Part shown: piece after piece, positions 23,050 through 31,234 of the stretch
Layout: each line of letters begins with the position of its first letter
Position numbering within the stretch: position 1 is the stretch's first letter
Origin: a virus
IMG/VR virus record: IMGVR_UViG_3300008267_000148
Coordinates: 1 to 64,000 of that record
Direction: 5' to 3' (one strand)
DNA length: 64,000 nt
Program-made: the position numbers and the translations under genes
The notes under the pieces: generated by a model
What the model was told of the DNA's origin: nothing
Database searches by the model: none
What the model saw: the letters and a program-made list of their open reading frames with translations, nothing else

Positions 23050-24174
23050 TTATCTACCTAATAATGAACCAATCAATGAAGAAAACGCATCTCCACCAAC
23101 TTTATTTGTCGCTGCTTGTCCAACCATATTACCCATACCTGATTCAGATGGTGGTGGTGGTACTTCACCCATTTCGTTACTCCATGTTTGTTGAGCTTCA
23201 GGTGTCTGAGAATATTGGTCCCATTTTTCTTCAGCATTTGGTACTTGGGACAATAATTCATCAGGACCAATAAAGTTTCCGATACCTAACCAATCTAAGA
23301 AACCTAAATAAGTTTTAGTACGTCTCATTAATGAACGAGTTGCGGGATTACCACCAAATATTCTTGGTACACCAGCGGATATTTTTTGACCTAAAGTCGC
23401 GTCGGACTTCATATATTTCAACCAAGAGTTTTTCACGTCTTTATGACCTCTAAACATTTTACCTTGTTCTTTCTCAAGTTGTTTCATCAACTGAGTTTTT
23501 TCAGCTGAACTTAAACTTTTTTCAACATTTACTAATTTACCGTCTTTAACAACGTTTGTTGGCATTTTAAGTTCACGACTAGCCTTTGTGAAAATACCAA
23601 CAAATTCTTCAACCGCTTTAACCATAGGCATTCCAATACCGGGTACTTTACCAACTGACGCTTTTAAAACATCCATTAATTTAGAACCCCAACTTGGAGC
23701 TTTCTCAACCATTTTGGCAACAGGTCCACCAGCTACTTTAGCGGTTTCTGCTATTTTAACCGCATCACCCGCAACAACCGCACCTCTAAAAGCTTTAGTT
23801 GCGGCACCACCGGCTTTAAGTACCCCAACAACAGGTTTAGCAATTGCATCACCAAGTAATGGGACTACCGATATCCAAGATAAAACCGCGAATAATTTAT
23901 CACCTTGTCTCCAATAACTAACCCCGTTAACTAAATCAACCACACCTGTTGGGTCGAAGATACCTACGATATCACCAACTGTGTTGTACCACTTACTTTC
24001 ATTTAATGTTTTGGCTTTTTCAGGGTAAATGGTTTTTAACATTTCAACAACAATAATCTTGTCATTCTTACTTAAACCATTCCACTTCTCCTCTATGATT
24101 TTACTATATTCTTCGTTATAAATCTCTAGAATTCTATCCTTAACTTGAGATTCCGTTAATTTTTTGCTGGTCAT
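23050..24174 (-). CDS. Tagged virion-type protein with hydrophobic centre, 374 aa
   Basis: Starts MTSKKLTESQVKDRILEIYN (L-T-E at 6-8, I-L-E at 15-17), and a further L-N-E-S sits at 57-60. Residues 66-125 contain FDPTGVVDLVNGVSYWRQGD and a hydrophobic LGDAIAKPVVG region. This recalls pre-toxin or colicin-like membrane segments of phage structural proteins. The C-terminal part is Lys-rich and ends in a Pro-rich segment with PPPPSESG. It may be an internal protein that meets the membrane during ejection, which is inference. A TATTTATA element is 14 nt upstream. Confidence 0.72.
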   Translation of the reverse strand: MTSKKLTESQVKDRILEIYNEEYSKIIEEKWNGLSKNDKIIVVEMLKTIYPEKAKTLNESKWYNTVGDIVGIFDPTGVVDLVNGVSYWRQGDKLFAVLSWISVVPLLGDAIAKPVVGVLKAGGAATKAFRGAVVAGDAVKIAETAKVAGGPVAKMVEKAPSWGSKLMDVLKASVGKVPGIGMPMVKAVEEFVGIFTKASRELKMPTNVVKDGKLVNVEKSLSSAEKTQLMKQLEKEQGKMFRGHKDVKNSWLKYMKSDATLGQKISAGVPRIFGGNPATRSLMRRTKTYLGFLDWLGIGNFIGPDELLSQVPNAEEKWDQYSQTPEAQQTWSNEMGEVPPPPSESGMGNMVGQAATNKVGGDAFSSLIGSLLGR

Positions 24175-24188
24175 GATATTATTTTTAA

Positions 24189-24196
24189 TATAAATA
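24189..24196 (-). promoter_or_regulatory. TATTTATA element
   Basis: Coding strand GA-TATTTATA, 14 nt before ATG 24174. It would drive the two-gene unit 24174-21635. Confidence 0.55.
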
Positions 24197-24203
24197 TCAT
24201 AAA

Positions 24204-24233
24204 AACAAAAAAGAGGACTTTATTTGTCCTCTT
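24204..24233 (-). terminator. Terminator overlapping the end of the methyltransferase gene
   Basis: Stem AAGAGGAC / GTCCTCTT with a 7-nt loop and T6 on minus. The 5' arm encodes the last codons (E-E-D-K-stop), so terminator and coding sequence share bases. Confidence 0.85.
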
Positions 24234-25083
24234 CCGCGAATTCAATCTTCACTTGTTTCTTTTCATCCACAAAATGTTGGACTCGAGCTCTCGCTATTTC
24301 AGCATAATTTGGTGATAATTCTATACCTAACCATCGTCTATCTAACGTCTCCGCAGCGACCAAACTAGTTCCTGAACCTGCGAATGGGTCAAGGACCACA
24401 TCATTCTTGTATGTAAGAATTTTAATCGCCTTTGTTGGGATATCCATTGAGAAAGTTGCCTTCGTTAAACTCTTTGTGTCGGCAAAGTAGTTCCATTGTC
24501 CAAACACTAAATCAATAAACTCTCGTTTCTGTGTTTCGGTATAGAATGTTTTGTTTCTCATATTACCATTCTTATCCTCAACCTCACCAAGTTCACCAAC
24601 CCACTCAGGAGTACCTTTAACTTTCTTAATATGGTTTTTCTTATAAGCCAACACAACACACTCTTTAGGGTTGTATATATAAGGTGCTGATGGACTCATC
24701 CAAGAACCCCAAGCCGTGGTACGACTTCTATGTGGTGATTCTTCCTCAAGGTCAACAATTCCGAAAAACTTATAACCAATCTTCTTCATAATCTGCCAAA
24801 CCTCACTAACAATGAATACTCGTCCACCTTTGGCTTGTCGATTAATTTCATAAGGAATGTTTAATGCGATACGACCATCGTCTTTTAAAACTCTAAAGGC
24901 TTCACTCATCCACTTCTCGGTGAATTCAAAGTACTCTTCAACCAACATATCATCTTCATGGACATCGTAAGCAATTCCAACACCATAAGGGGGTGACGTA
25001 ACAATTAGGTCAACACTTCCCTCAGGGAGTGTTTTCATCACTTCAATACAATCCCCGTTTATAATTTTACCTGTTTCTATCAT
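24220..25083 (-). CDS. DNA methyltransferase, TSPPY type, 287 aa
   Basis: The catalytic TSPPY motif is at residues 29-33 and the SAM-binding DPFAGSGT motif near residue 235, the order of beta-class amino-methyltransferases. SPPY is typical of N4-cytosine or some N6-adenine enzymes. A central insert (WGSWMSPSAPYIYNPKECVV, GTPEWVGELG) is usual in solitary phage enzymes. No restriction partner is adjacent. It probably protects phage DNA or marks it for regulation. Its gene ends inside a terminator. Confidence 0.93.
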   Translation of the reverse strand: MIETGKIINGDCIEVMKTLPEGSVDLIVTSPPYGVGIAYDVHEDDMLVEEYFEFTEKWMSEAFRVLKDDGRIALNIPYEINRQAKGGRVFIVSEVWQIMKKIGYKFFGIVDLEEESPHRSRTTAWGSWMSPSAPYIYNPKECVVLAYKKNHIKKVKGTPEWVGELGEVEDKNGNMRNKTFYTETQKREFIDLVFGQWNYFADTKSLTKATFSMDIPTKAIKILTYKNDVVLDPFAGSGTSLVAAETLDRRWLGIELSPNYAEIARARVQHFVDEKKQVKIEFAEEDK

Positions 25084-25113
25084 AAAATATTTTTAATAAG
25101 TATAGGTCTTTTT

Positions 25114-25302
25114 TTACTTAGATTCAACCATAGTATAGGCATCACACTCAACTTTTTTAGTTGTTTTACAACCTAGTAACATACTAACAAATAATACACC
25201 AAAAATTAAGGTTAAGATAACTATCGCAGTCGACGCGACTTTATATGAAAATCGTATTTGATTTTCTGATTTTCCTTGCCAATCATTCTTATTCCACAAC
25301 AT
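25114..25302 (-). CDS. Small membrane protein, 62 aa
   Basis: A basic N-terminus, one hydrophobic segment (about residues 24-44, ending SMLLGC) and a short CKTTKKVECDAY tail. The LLGC could be a lipobox, but the signal would be unusually long. It overlaps the DUF3310 gene by 14 nt and precedes the methyltransferase. Function unknown. Confidence 0.65.
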   Translation of the reverse strand: MLWNKNDWQGKSENQIRFSYKVASTAIVILTLIFGVLFVSMLLGCKTTKKVECDAYTMVESK

Positions 25303-25624
25303 TGTCTTCTAGTGTTTCTACGTGATGTTGGAGATACCAAAGAGCTTTCTTTAAGTCCTCCAATTCTTTTTCTTTATTCTTCTTTCCGGCCCTTGAAATG
25401 TATTTAACCGTATTACCCAAAGAGAATCCTAAACCCCAAGCATCTATTACTTTAATTGCTTCGTAAGGGTTATTTTCTCCACCATAATGTTGTGGGTGAT
25501 TTACTTGTTCTTTTTGAGGTGGTGGTGGTGGATTCCTATGTCCCGGCATGTTGTTTACTTGTTCCACTTTTGGTGAGGTACACTGACAAAGTACGTTAGC
25601 CCCACATACACATTCTTTTTCCAT
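25289..25624 (-). CDS. DUF3310 protein, 111 aa
   Basis: The DUF3310 core is clear: VNHPQHYGG, NPYEAIKVIDAWGL and NTVKYISRAGKK, then a helix with DLKKALWYLQHH. The family is common in tailed phages and is sometimes annotated as a nucleotide-kinase-like protein, without firm proof. ATG 25624 is chosen as it lies just after the glutamine synthetase stop; in-frame ATGs at 25633 and 25657 would overlap that gene. The N-terminal extension is Cys-rich (CVCGANVLCQC). Confidence 0.88.
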   Translation of the reverse strand: MEKECVCGANVLCQCTSPKVEQVNNMPGHRNPPPPPQKEQVNHPQHYGGENNPYEAIKVIDAWGLGFSLGNTVKYISRAGKKNKEKELEDLKKALWYLQHHVETLEDNVVE

Positions 25625-25625
25625 A

Positions 25626-26858
25626 TTAATCATTGTAAATTGAGCCGTTTTTATCATTTTCGAATTCTATCTCAGTAGATTCAATGTTAGCCTTAGATTC
25701 CATCATTTCTTCCGTTAATTCGTAATCATCCTCATCCCTATATTCTTTTAAAAGTTCTTCAGGTTTTAACACCCCATTAAATTTTGATGCAATGTCATCA
25801 AACTTCTTAATATCAACATTAGTGTACATATTACGATGAGCAACTGATAACTCATCCGCCATGTCTAAACTTCTAATAATTTCTCTAATTATTTCATATG
25901 GGTTAGCATTTGACGCAGGTCTTCTATCTTCTAAATAACCTTTCCATTCTTTAGCTGTGTCTCTTGGAACTCTGATTGACGCACCTCTATCTGCAACACC
26001 CCAACTAAACTTATCAATCGATTGTGTCTCGTGTTTACCTGTTAATCTCATATCGTTATCTGAACCATAAACTTCAATGTGAGTATCTTTTCTAGTGTCA
26101 AACGCTTGGAAAATTGCCTTGAAGTATTCTTCGCCTCCTTTGTCTCTCATTTTTCCGGTTGAAAAGTTAGTATGTAAACCTGAACCATTCCAATCCATAT
26201 TTTTACCCAATGGTTTTGGGTGGTATTCAATGTGGTACCCGTATTTTTCAGATATTTTTTCCATAAAATATCTCGACATCCATAGGTCGTCACCAGCCTT
26301 TTTAGAACCTTTAGAGAATACTTGGTATTCCCATTGTCCTAAAGCAACCTCAGCATTAACACCGGTAATTGTTATTCCATGAGACAAACACATATCTAAA
26401 TGTTCTTCAACTAACTCCCTACCAACAACACTTGAGCCAACACCACAATAGAACCTACCTTGAGGTTCTGAATTTAATGTGTGACCTAAAATATTACCTC
26501 GTTTACCTTCTTTAATAAAATATTCTTGTTCAAATCCAAACCAAATATCTGAATCACTATTAATGTCCGCCCTACGGTTTGATGGGTGTGGTGTTCCGTC
26601 AGGATACATCACTTCACAAAAAACATAAATCTTATCTAACTTGTCATTCATATAAAGTCTGACAGGTTCTAAAATACAATCAGAATCGTGTCCTTCCGCT
26701 TGTTGTGTTGATGAACCATCAAAATTCCACTTTGGTATATTTGCAAATACTGGTTTACCATTATCGAACAAAAGACTCTTGTCAACAACTTTAATTTTAC
26801 TCCTTAAATTTGGTTCTGGCGTATAACCATCTAACCATACATACTCTAATTTTATCAT
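25626..26858 (-). CDS. glnA: Glutamine synthetase, type II (GSII), 410 aa
   Basis: ATP-dependent ligation of ammonia to glutamate. The beta-grasp segment KWNFDGSSTQQAEGHDSD (residues 43-60), active-site FEQEY (109-113), the MDWNGSGLHTNFST segment and a RGASIRVPR segment identify the eukaryote-like GSII class. That class also exists in some Bacteroidetes and other bacteria. About 60 acidic residues follow the catalytic part and are not typical. It overlaps the 86-aa gene upstream by 4 nt (ATGA) and is followed by DUF3310. It may boost nitrogen assimilation during infection, which is inference. Confidence 0.95.
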   Translation of the reverse strand: MIKLEYVWLDGYTPEPNLRSKIKVVDKSLLFDNGKPVFANIPKWNFDGSSTQQAEGHDSDCILEPVRLYMNDKLDKIYVFCEVMYPDGTPHPSNRRADINSDSDIWFGFEQEYFIKEGKRGNILGHTLNSEPQGRFYCGVGSSVVGRELVEEHLDMCLSHGITITGVNAEVALGQWEYQVFSKGSKKAGDDLWMSRYFMEKISEKYGYHIEYHPKPLGKNMDWNGSGLHTNFSTGKMRDKGGEEYFKAIFQAFDTRKDTHIEVYGSDNDMRLTGKHETQSIDKFSWGVADRGASIRVPRDTAKEWKGYLEDRRPASNANPYEIIREIIRSLDMADELSVAHRNMYTNVDIKKFDDIASKFNGVLKPEELLKEYRDEDDYELTEEMMESKANIESTEIEFENDKNGSIYND

Positions 26859-27115
26859 ACTTTTGAAATATAATATTTACCTATTTTAATTGATTTTTTC
26901 TTTCCTATTCTTTGTGAGAACCTCGGGGTTGTGGTAACATTAACCCCACACTTTTCACCAAACTTAATATATGAGGTATTATCACTATTACCAATAACAA
27001 TATGATAATTACCAATCGTAATTATCCTTTGGGTTCCAAACCCATCTATCTTATATTTTTTGTGGTTTAACCACGTAGTACCCTTCGGATAACGGACTCT
27101 CTTCAATTTGGTCAT
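26855..27115 (-). CDS. Small basic protein, 86 aa
   Basis: A Lys-rich, beta-type protein (MTKLKRVRYPKGTTWL) with several GNYHI/GKYYI turns. Its TGA overlaps the glutamine synthetase ATG, so it is coupled to it. It overlaps the 74-aa gene upstream by 65 nt in another frame, which is long but occurs repeatedly in this cluster. No family was recognised. Confidence 0.6.
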   Translation of the reverse strand: MTKLKRVRYPKGTTWLNHKKYKIDGFGTQRIITIGNYHIVIGNSDNTSYIKFGEKCGVNVTTTPRFSQRIGKKKSIKIGKYYISKV

Positions 27116-27275
27116 CTTCGATTAATTTATTTAAAATTCTCAATGTTTCCTCATCAGTTTCTTTCAAAATATATTTTGAAATATAAGAGATGTGAACGGG
27201 TTGTCTCAGTTTAGACATTAAGAGTTTGTTCTGATTTGGTGTCATAGTATTCTTTGATTTTGGTTTTAATTTCAT
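27051..27275 (-). CDS. Winged-helix-like small protein, 74 aa
   Basis: The sequence KLRQPVHISYISKYILKETD, then a helix TLRILNKLIEDDQI and a GYYVVK strand, has the size and order of a winged helix. DNA binding is therefore possible. An internal ATG at 27245 (MTPNQNKLL) is an alternative start that shortens the overlap with the 73-aa gene. It sits in the chain of overlapping small genes upstream of glutamine synthetase. Confidence 0.55.
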   Translation of the reverse strand: MKLKPKSKNTMTPNQNKLLMSKLRQPVHISYISKYILKETDEETLRILNKLIEDDQIEESPLSEGYYVVKPQKI

Positions 27276-27432
27276 CGTCAGTCATACCTTTTTCATGCCA
27301 CCCAAAAACTTTTGATGCTAGGTCATCCATGAAAATGAAAGCGTCGGCTTTAAACAATTTTTCCAATGATTTCTCACCTTTTAGGTAAGTTTCAATCACC
27401 CTTGTATCCACAAATCTTTTATTAAATCCCAT
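27211..27432 (-). CDS. Hypothetical protein, 73 aa
   Basis: A helical protein (MGFNKRFVDTRVIETYLKGE) with a central HEKGMTDDEI turn. Its ATG overlaps the stop of the 259-aa gene as TAATG, so the two are coupled. Function unknown. Confidence 0.65.
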   Translation of the reverse strand: MGFNKRFVDTRVIETYLKGEKSLEKLFKADAFIFMDDLASKVFGWHEKGMTDDEIKTKIKEYYDTKSEQTLNV

Positions 27433-28211
27433 TAGTCAGTTAATTTAGTTTCCCTTGTTACAATTTTTTTCTGTTGGTTGATAAAAGCAAGGACCTTTCG
27501 TTTGAATAATGGTAGTAAGGTTTCATCTATTGGGAACACGTCTTTACAAACCATTTCAAAGATTGGATACTTATCTTCACCATTCTTTTCATAAGTTTTA
27601 GAAAAATTAGATAATAATTCAGGTATAGTCAAATTATTTCTCAAACCTTTATAAACTAATTTTGTCGTTGTCCTATATTGACTAACAGTCTTATAAACTC
27701 TTTTGGTTGTGTATTGCCAAATGTAAACCTCATCTTTCCGTTGGTAATAAAAGAAACCACTTTTACTTCGTAAATTATTTTTATTTCGTTTAGGGATAAT
27801 GTCAATTGAATCAAAAGCAATTGTCCAAACGGATTTTGCGAATTGGAAATAATCGTACAGTTGTGGTTGGCTATTTTTAAGAATTTGATGGTATTCAACA
27901 ATTTCCTCCTCAGTTAAAACAGGAATATCTTTAACTTTTAAATCGGTTAACAATAATTCATCATCATTAGTTAAGAATTTTTTTTCGGTATATAAAATCT
28001 TGTTCTGATTAATTAACGTCTGAATGTTTCCTAAATGTAATGATAACTCAATAAACATCGGGTAAACTTCCATAGACTCCAAATGTTTATTTAATTTTTG
28101 GAAGTAGTCTAATAAAATATATTGTTTTTGTTCGGCGTCTAAAATACCCGTGAATAACCAATCAGTATCCATTAAAAACTCTACCTTTTTATTTTTTCTT
28201 TTCTTTTCCAT
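27432..28211 (-). CDS. Conserved phage hypothetical protein, 259 aa
   Basis: Starts with a very basic stretch (MEKKRKNKKVEFLMDTDWLF) followed by a helical, aromatic protein. I have the impression of similar proteins in other large Bacteroidetes phages but cannot name a function. It is first in a chain of overlapping genes that leads to glutamine synthetase and DUF3310. Confidence 0.72.
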   Translation of the reverse strand: MEKKRKNKKVEFLMDTDWLFTGILDAEQKQYILLDYFQKLNKHLESMEVYPMFIELSLHLGNIQTLINQNKILYTEKKFLTNDDELLLTDLKVKDIPVLTEEEIVEYHQILKNSQPQLYDYFQFAKSVWTIAFDSIDIIPKRNKNNLRSKSGFFYYQRKDEVYIWQYTTKRVYKTVSQYRTTTKLVYKGLRNNLTIPELLSNFSKTYEKNGEDKYPIFEMVCKDVFPIDETLLPLFKRKVLAFINQQKKIVTRETKLTD

Positions 28212-28252
28212 TCTTATTAGAAATATAAAAAGGTTTATTGAATTATGTAGTC

Positions 28253-29449
28253 TTATTCGACTCTCATCACATAATAAAGTACTCCGTCCTCACCTCTAAC
28301 AGAATCATAACTTCCGTCGTAACTATTCATAATACCCCAACCATCGTCGGCAACTAAACCTTTGGCTAATTCTTTCTCATCAACAAAATTTTTTAATTCC
28401 ATACCATACTCTCTAATATATTGGATTGGGTCTCTTTTAACTTGATACACCAGTTCTTCAACTTTGTTATCAACCATTTCTTGAGTAACTTCGTCAGGTG
28501 TAATGTCATCCTTCTCTGACTCTAAATCATCTATTAGATTTTGAAAGTCGTCATATAACTCATCGTAATCTTCGGCTTCAGTATCTAACTCTCGTTGTTG
28601 ACGTTCATAATCCTCAATTTGACTCTCAATTTCGGCTATTTTTCTTTCTTGTTCAGATGTTAATTCGTAATCACCCTCAGTAAAGTAAATTTCAGGATTA
28701 TTCCAAACATCGTCTTCATAAAAGTCTTGGAAGTAGTCCGCAACCTCATCTTTATCAACGTATTCATCAATATAACCTTCTCTAAAACCATCTAAACCAA
28801 TATCCTGAATATAGTCTTCTGAGTATCGTAATGCAGCGTCATCCATTTCCCTTTCATCACCAACAGCGTAAGCCCCGTCTTGACCTAAAACTTCAAAAGT
28901 TTGTAGACCATAATGGGCGTAAGGCTGGGGTACAACATCGTACACATCAGCTTCCTCATCATCAATCGTACCTTCTTCATTCAAATATTTAAATAATGCG
29001 TTTGCCTTTAAACCTACATCATCTGAGTTATCAATACTCCATTCTTCGTTTGCTCGTCTAACATCAGCCTCAGCTCTTTTCTTTCTCAATATTTCAGCGT
29101 CAATCTTTCTTTGTAAAGGAGTATTACTTTTACTAACATAACCTCTAACTTGTGTTGTACCTAAATCACTTATGTTTGTACTATTAATATTTAAACTACC
29201 GTTAATGTTTGCAACATTACCAAGTGAATCTGTTGGTGTGTTTGATAAATTAACATCACCATCAATCCATAAAGGCTTACCTTCAAATCTAGGTAAACGA
29301 GTAATACCTTTTCCGTGATAACCAGAAAGTTTCATCAGTTCCATATATTCATTCGCACCAATCTTAAAATAATCACCTTCGGTTTGTTCAACCAATCGTT
29401 TGATTAGATTACGGAACTCGCTCTCATTAAGTCTCACTTTACGTTTCAT
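28253..29449 (-). CDS. Tagged acidic virion-type protein with LRR-like ladder, 398 aa
   Basis: Begins MKRKVRLNESEFRNLIKRLV and continues E-Q-T. L-N-E is at 7-9 and L-V-E-Q at 19-22, a model example of the tag. Residues about 40-110 form a leucine-rich or ladder-like segment (WIDGDVNLSNTPTDSLGNV, then INGSLNINSTNISDLG). The C-terminal two thirds are extremely acidic with a coiled-coil stretch. A TATTTATA element is 3 nt before the ATG. Likely a packaged head protein, by inference. Confidence 0.75.
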   Translation of the reverse strand: MKRKVRLNESEFRNLIKRLVEQTEGDYFKIGANEYMELMKLSGYHGKGITRLPRFEGKPLWIDGDVNLSNTPTDSLGNVANINGSLNINSTNISDLGTTQVRGYVSKSNTPLQRKIDAEILRKKRAEADVRRANEEWSIDNSDDVGLKANALFKYLNEEGTIDDEEADVYDVVPQPYAHYGLQTFEVLGQDGAYAVGDEREMDDAALRYSEDYIQDIGLDGFREGYIDEYVDKDEVADYFQDFYEDDVWNNPEIYFTEGDYELTSEQERKIAEIESQIEDYERQQRELDTEAEDYDELYDDFQNLIDDLESEKDDITPDEVTQEMVDNKVEELVYQVKRDPIQYIREYGMELKNFVDEKELAKGLVADDGWGIMNSYDGSYDSVRGEDGVLYYVMRVE

Positions 29450-29452
29450 AAC

Positions 29453-29460
29453 TATAAATA
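29453..29460 (-). promoter_or_regulatory. TATTTATA element
   Basis: Coding strand G-TATTTATA-GTT-ATG, 3 nt before ATG 29449. Confidence 0.5.
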
Positions 29461-29516
29461 CTCAACAATTATAATAATTTTAATTAGGATGTTGACATTT
29501 AAATGGTTGTGAGTAA

Positions 29517-29524
29517 TATTTATA
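29517..29524 (+). promoter_or_regulatory. TATTTATA element
   Basis: A-TATTTATA lies 29 nt before ATG 29554, longer than the usual spacing. Confidence 0.4.
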
Positions 29525-29553
29525 AGTAAATAAACAAACTAATTTATTTAATC

Positions 29554-29721
29554 ATGGGATGCGGTTGCAAAAACAAAGGTAATCAAACTACACAATCAGT
29601 TTCTTCTGCTCAACCTAGTAGCCAACAAACCTTGGCTCAAGTTCAGGCACAACAAACAAACAATACTTCTATCCAAGAATCTATTCGTAAAGTTGTTGAG
29701 AAATACTACAATAAGAAGTAA
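29554..29721 (+). CDS. Small Cys/Gln-rich phage protein, 55 aa
   Basis: The frame reads MGCGCKNKGNQTTQ, a Gln/Ser-rich middle, and a C-terminal helix IQESIRKVVEKYYNKK. Small proteins with an MGCGCK start and a basic helical end are, as I recall, frequent near structural genes of Bacteroidetes phages. The gene has its own TATTTATA element and a strong terminator after it. The paired Cys may bind metal or form disulfides. Function unknown. Confidence 0.72.
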   Translation: MGCGCKNKGNQTTQSVSSAQPSSQQTLAQVQAQQTNNTSIQESIRKVVEKYYNKK

Positions 29722-29750
29722 TTAACTGAGTCAGTTTGAAATTTAATTGA

Positions 29751-29778
29751 AAGGTGGTATGTTTTACCACCTTTTTCT
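29751..29778 (+). terminator. Intrinsic terminator
   Basis: Stem AAGGTGGTA / TACCACCTT followed by T5 on plus. It ends the 55-aa gene and rules out a start for the next gene upstream of it. Confidence 0.88.
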
Positions 29779-29830
29779 ATTTATATATCCATATTTTTTT
29801 GGTATATATTCTAAAAACATTAGTACAAGT

Positions 29831-30646
29831 ATGAATTTTATCAATCTAAATTCTAATAGGGGTATCGTAAATCTATTTGCCGATTATATCTTAACCCACC
29901 TAAATAAAGACAATGAGTATGACACTGTAATTGAAGTTACTGATTCGGGTAAATTCTTTGTAATTAACGGACTTACAAATAGAAAAGAACTTCTTGATAT
30001 GAATGATATCAAAATAAAGTTCTCAACTGAATATTCAAACCTTCTAAATGACTTTGGTTATACAAATATCAACGTAATTGACCTAATCTCTTATGATGTT
30101 GAGTTGGAAAAGAAAGATGATATGTGGTTAAAATTCTACTCTAGTGATAGAATCATTTACCCACAAGACCTTATTGATACGGTTACTAATGACTTAAATA
30201 AGATTAAGTACCACTCAATATCACCTGAGTTAGTTATTGAATTAGATTACTCGGAAAAAACTTTATCAAACGAATTTTGTAGGTTTGTTCCAATGACCAT
30301 CACATCAGAGTTTCCTCACGGACATAGTTTGAGTATGGGTCGGTCAGTATTATATTATAGTGAATACATATGTAACCATTTAGAATCAAGTTTAAGAACT
30401 GGTGATATTGTATTTAAGTTCAGTACTAAAATGAATGATGATGATGACTACGATATTTCAATAACAACTGATTCGATTTATAAAGACTCTGACATTACAT
30501 CAGTAATTTTAGATGTCTTTGATTTCAACCTTACAAAGTTCACGAATGAAATAAAGGGTTACAATGTCATTAAAGACATCACTAACCCTTTTGATAGTAA
30601 ACCGTGGTTGGTTAAAGATAAATCAAGAGATATTTTTATTGTCTAA
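29831..30646 (+). CDS. Hypothetical protein, 271 aa, two similar halves
   Basis: ATG 29831 (MNFINLNSNRG) is chosen, since the longer frame starts with TTG ahead of the terminator. The two halves look related: VNLFADYILTHLNKDNEYDT near residue 12 and LYYSEYICNHLESSLRTGD near residue 165, each followed by beta strands. This suggests an internal duplication. I considered an S-adenosylmethionine synthetase relation, which also has repeats, but no ATP- or SAM-binding motif is present. It ends 4 nt into the convergent gene. Confidence 0.65.
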   Translation: MNFINLNSNRGIVNLFADYILTHLNKDNEYDTVIEVTDSGKFFVINGLTNRKELLDMNDIKIKFSTEYSNLLNDFGYTNINVIDLISYDVELEKKDDMWLKFYSSDRIIYPQDLIDTVTNDLNKIKYHSISPELVIELDYSEKTLSNEFCRFVPMTITSEFPHGHSLSMGRSVLYYSEYICNHLESSLRTGDIVFKFSTKMNDDDDYDISITTDSIYKDSDITSVILDVFDFNLTKFTNEIKGYNVIKDITNPFDSKPWLVKDKSRDIFIV

Positions 30647-31167
30647 ACTCTTTTTGAGTAAGAGACAATCTGATAGAAATCTTTTTTCTGAGTACAATAA
30701 TCTCGAACCAATTCGAGTAAGTTCTTGAACATGAAAGCCCCTGGTGTTTGTTTCTCACAACGGATAAATAATTCAATCATACCTGATACAAACTCAACCG
30801 AGAACGCACCTAAGTTTTCCAAGTCTTGGTACTTATCACTGAAATACTCAGTGAACATCAACTCATAATTGTTTCTTTGCTCAACAGAACTAAATGGTTC
30901 CAATCTGTCATATAACTCCAACCATTCTATAATAAAGTTGGTCACATTGTTTGGTGCGTGTTCGTACTTTAATAGTAAGTCAACAATCCAATGTGTATGT
31001 GATGGTGCTCGTAATCTAGAGTTTGGTGTTCGATATTTAACAATATAATCTAATTCAGGATTACCACCTCGGCTCCCTTGATAGATTGCAATATAACCAC
31101 CGTTATCCATTTCCCATGACTTGAGTGGTTCGTGTTTTATTCCTTTTTTAGTGTAAGATAGATTCAT
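30643..31167 (-). CDS. Hypothetical protein, 174 aa
   Basis: ATG 31167 (MNLSYTKKGIKH) is preferred over a TTG six codons earlier. The first half is beta-rich with LRAPSHTHWIVDLL and the second helical. No known family. It follows the terminator of the glutaredoxin gene and converges with the 271-aa gene with a 4-nt overlap. Confidence 0.65.
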   Translation of the reverse strand: MNLSYTKKGIKHEPLKSWEMDNGGYIAIYQGSRGGNPELDYIVKYRTPNSRLRAPSHTHWIVDLLLKYEHAPNNVTNFIIEWLELYDRLEPFSSVEQRNNYELMFTEYFSDKYQDLENLGAFSVEFVSGMIELFIRCEKQTPGAFMFKNLLELVRDYCTQKKDFYQIVSYSKRV

Positions 31168-31182
31168 AGTATCAGTATATAA

Positions 31183-31213
31183 CAAAAAAAGGACACTAAC
31201 AAGTATCCTTTTA
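31183..31213 (-). terminator. Intrinsic terminator
   Basis: Stem AAAAGGATAC / GTGTCCTTTT (one non-Watson-Crick pair) with a 6-nt loop and a T-run on minus. It ends the thioredoxin/glutaredoxin unit. Confidence 0.75.
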
Positions 31214-31234
31214 AAAAATCAATGAAAAACTTAA

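Noticed and set aside
29831-30646. S-adenosylmethionine synthetase
   Set aside because: The possible repeats recall MetK, but the phosphate-binding and methionine-binding motifs are absent.
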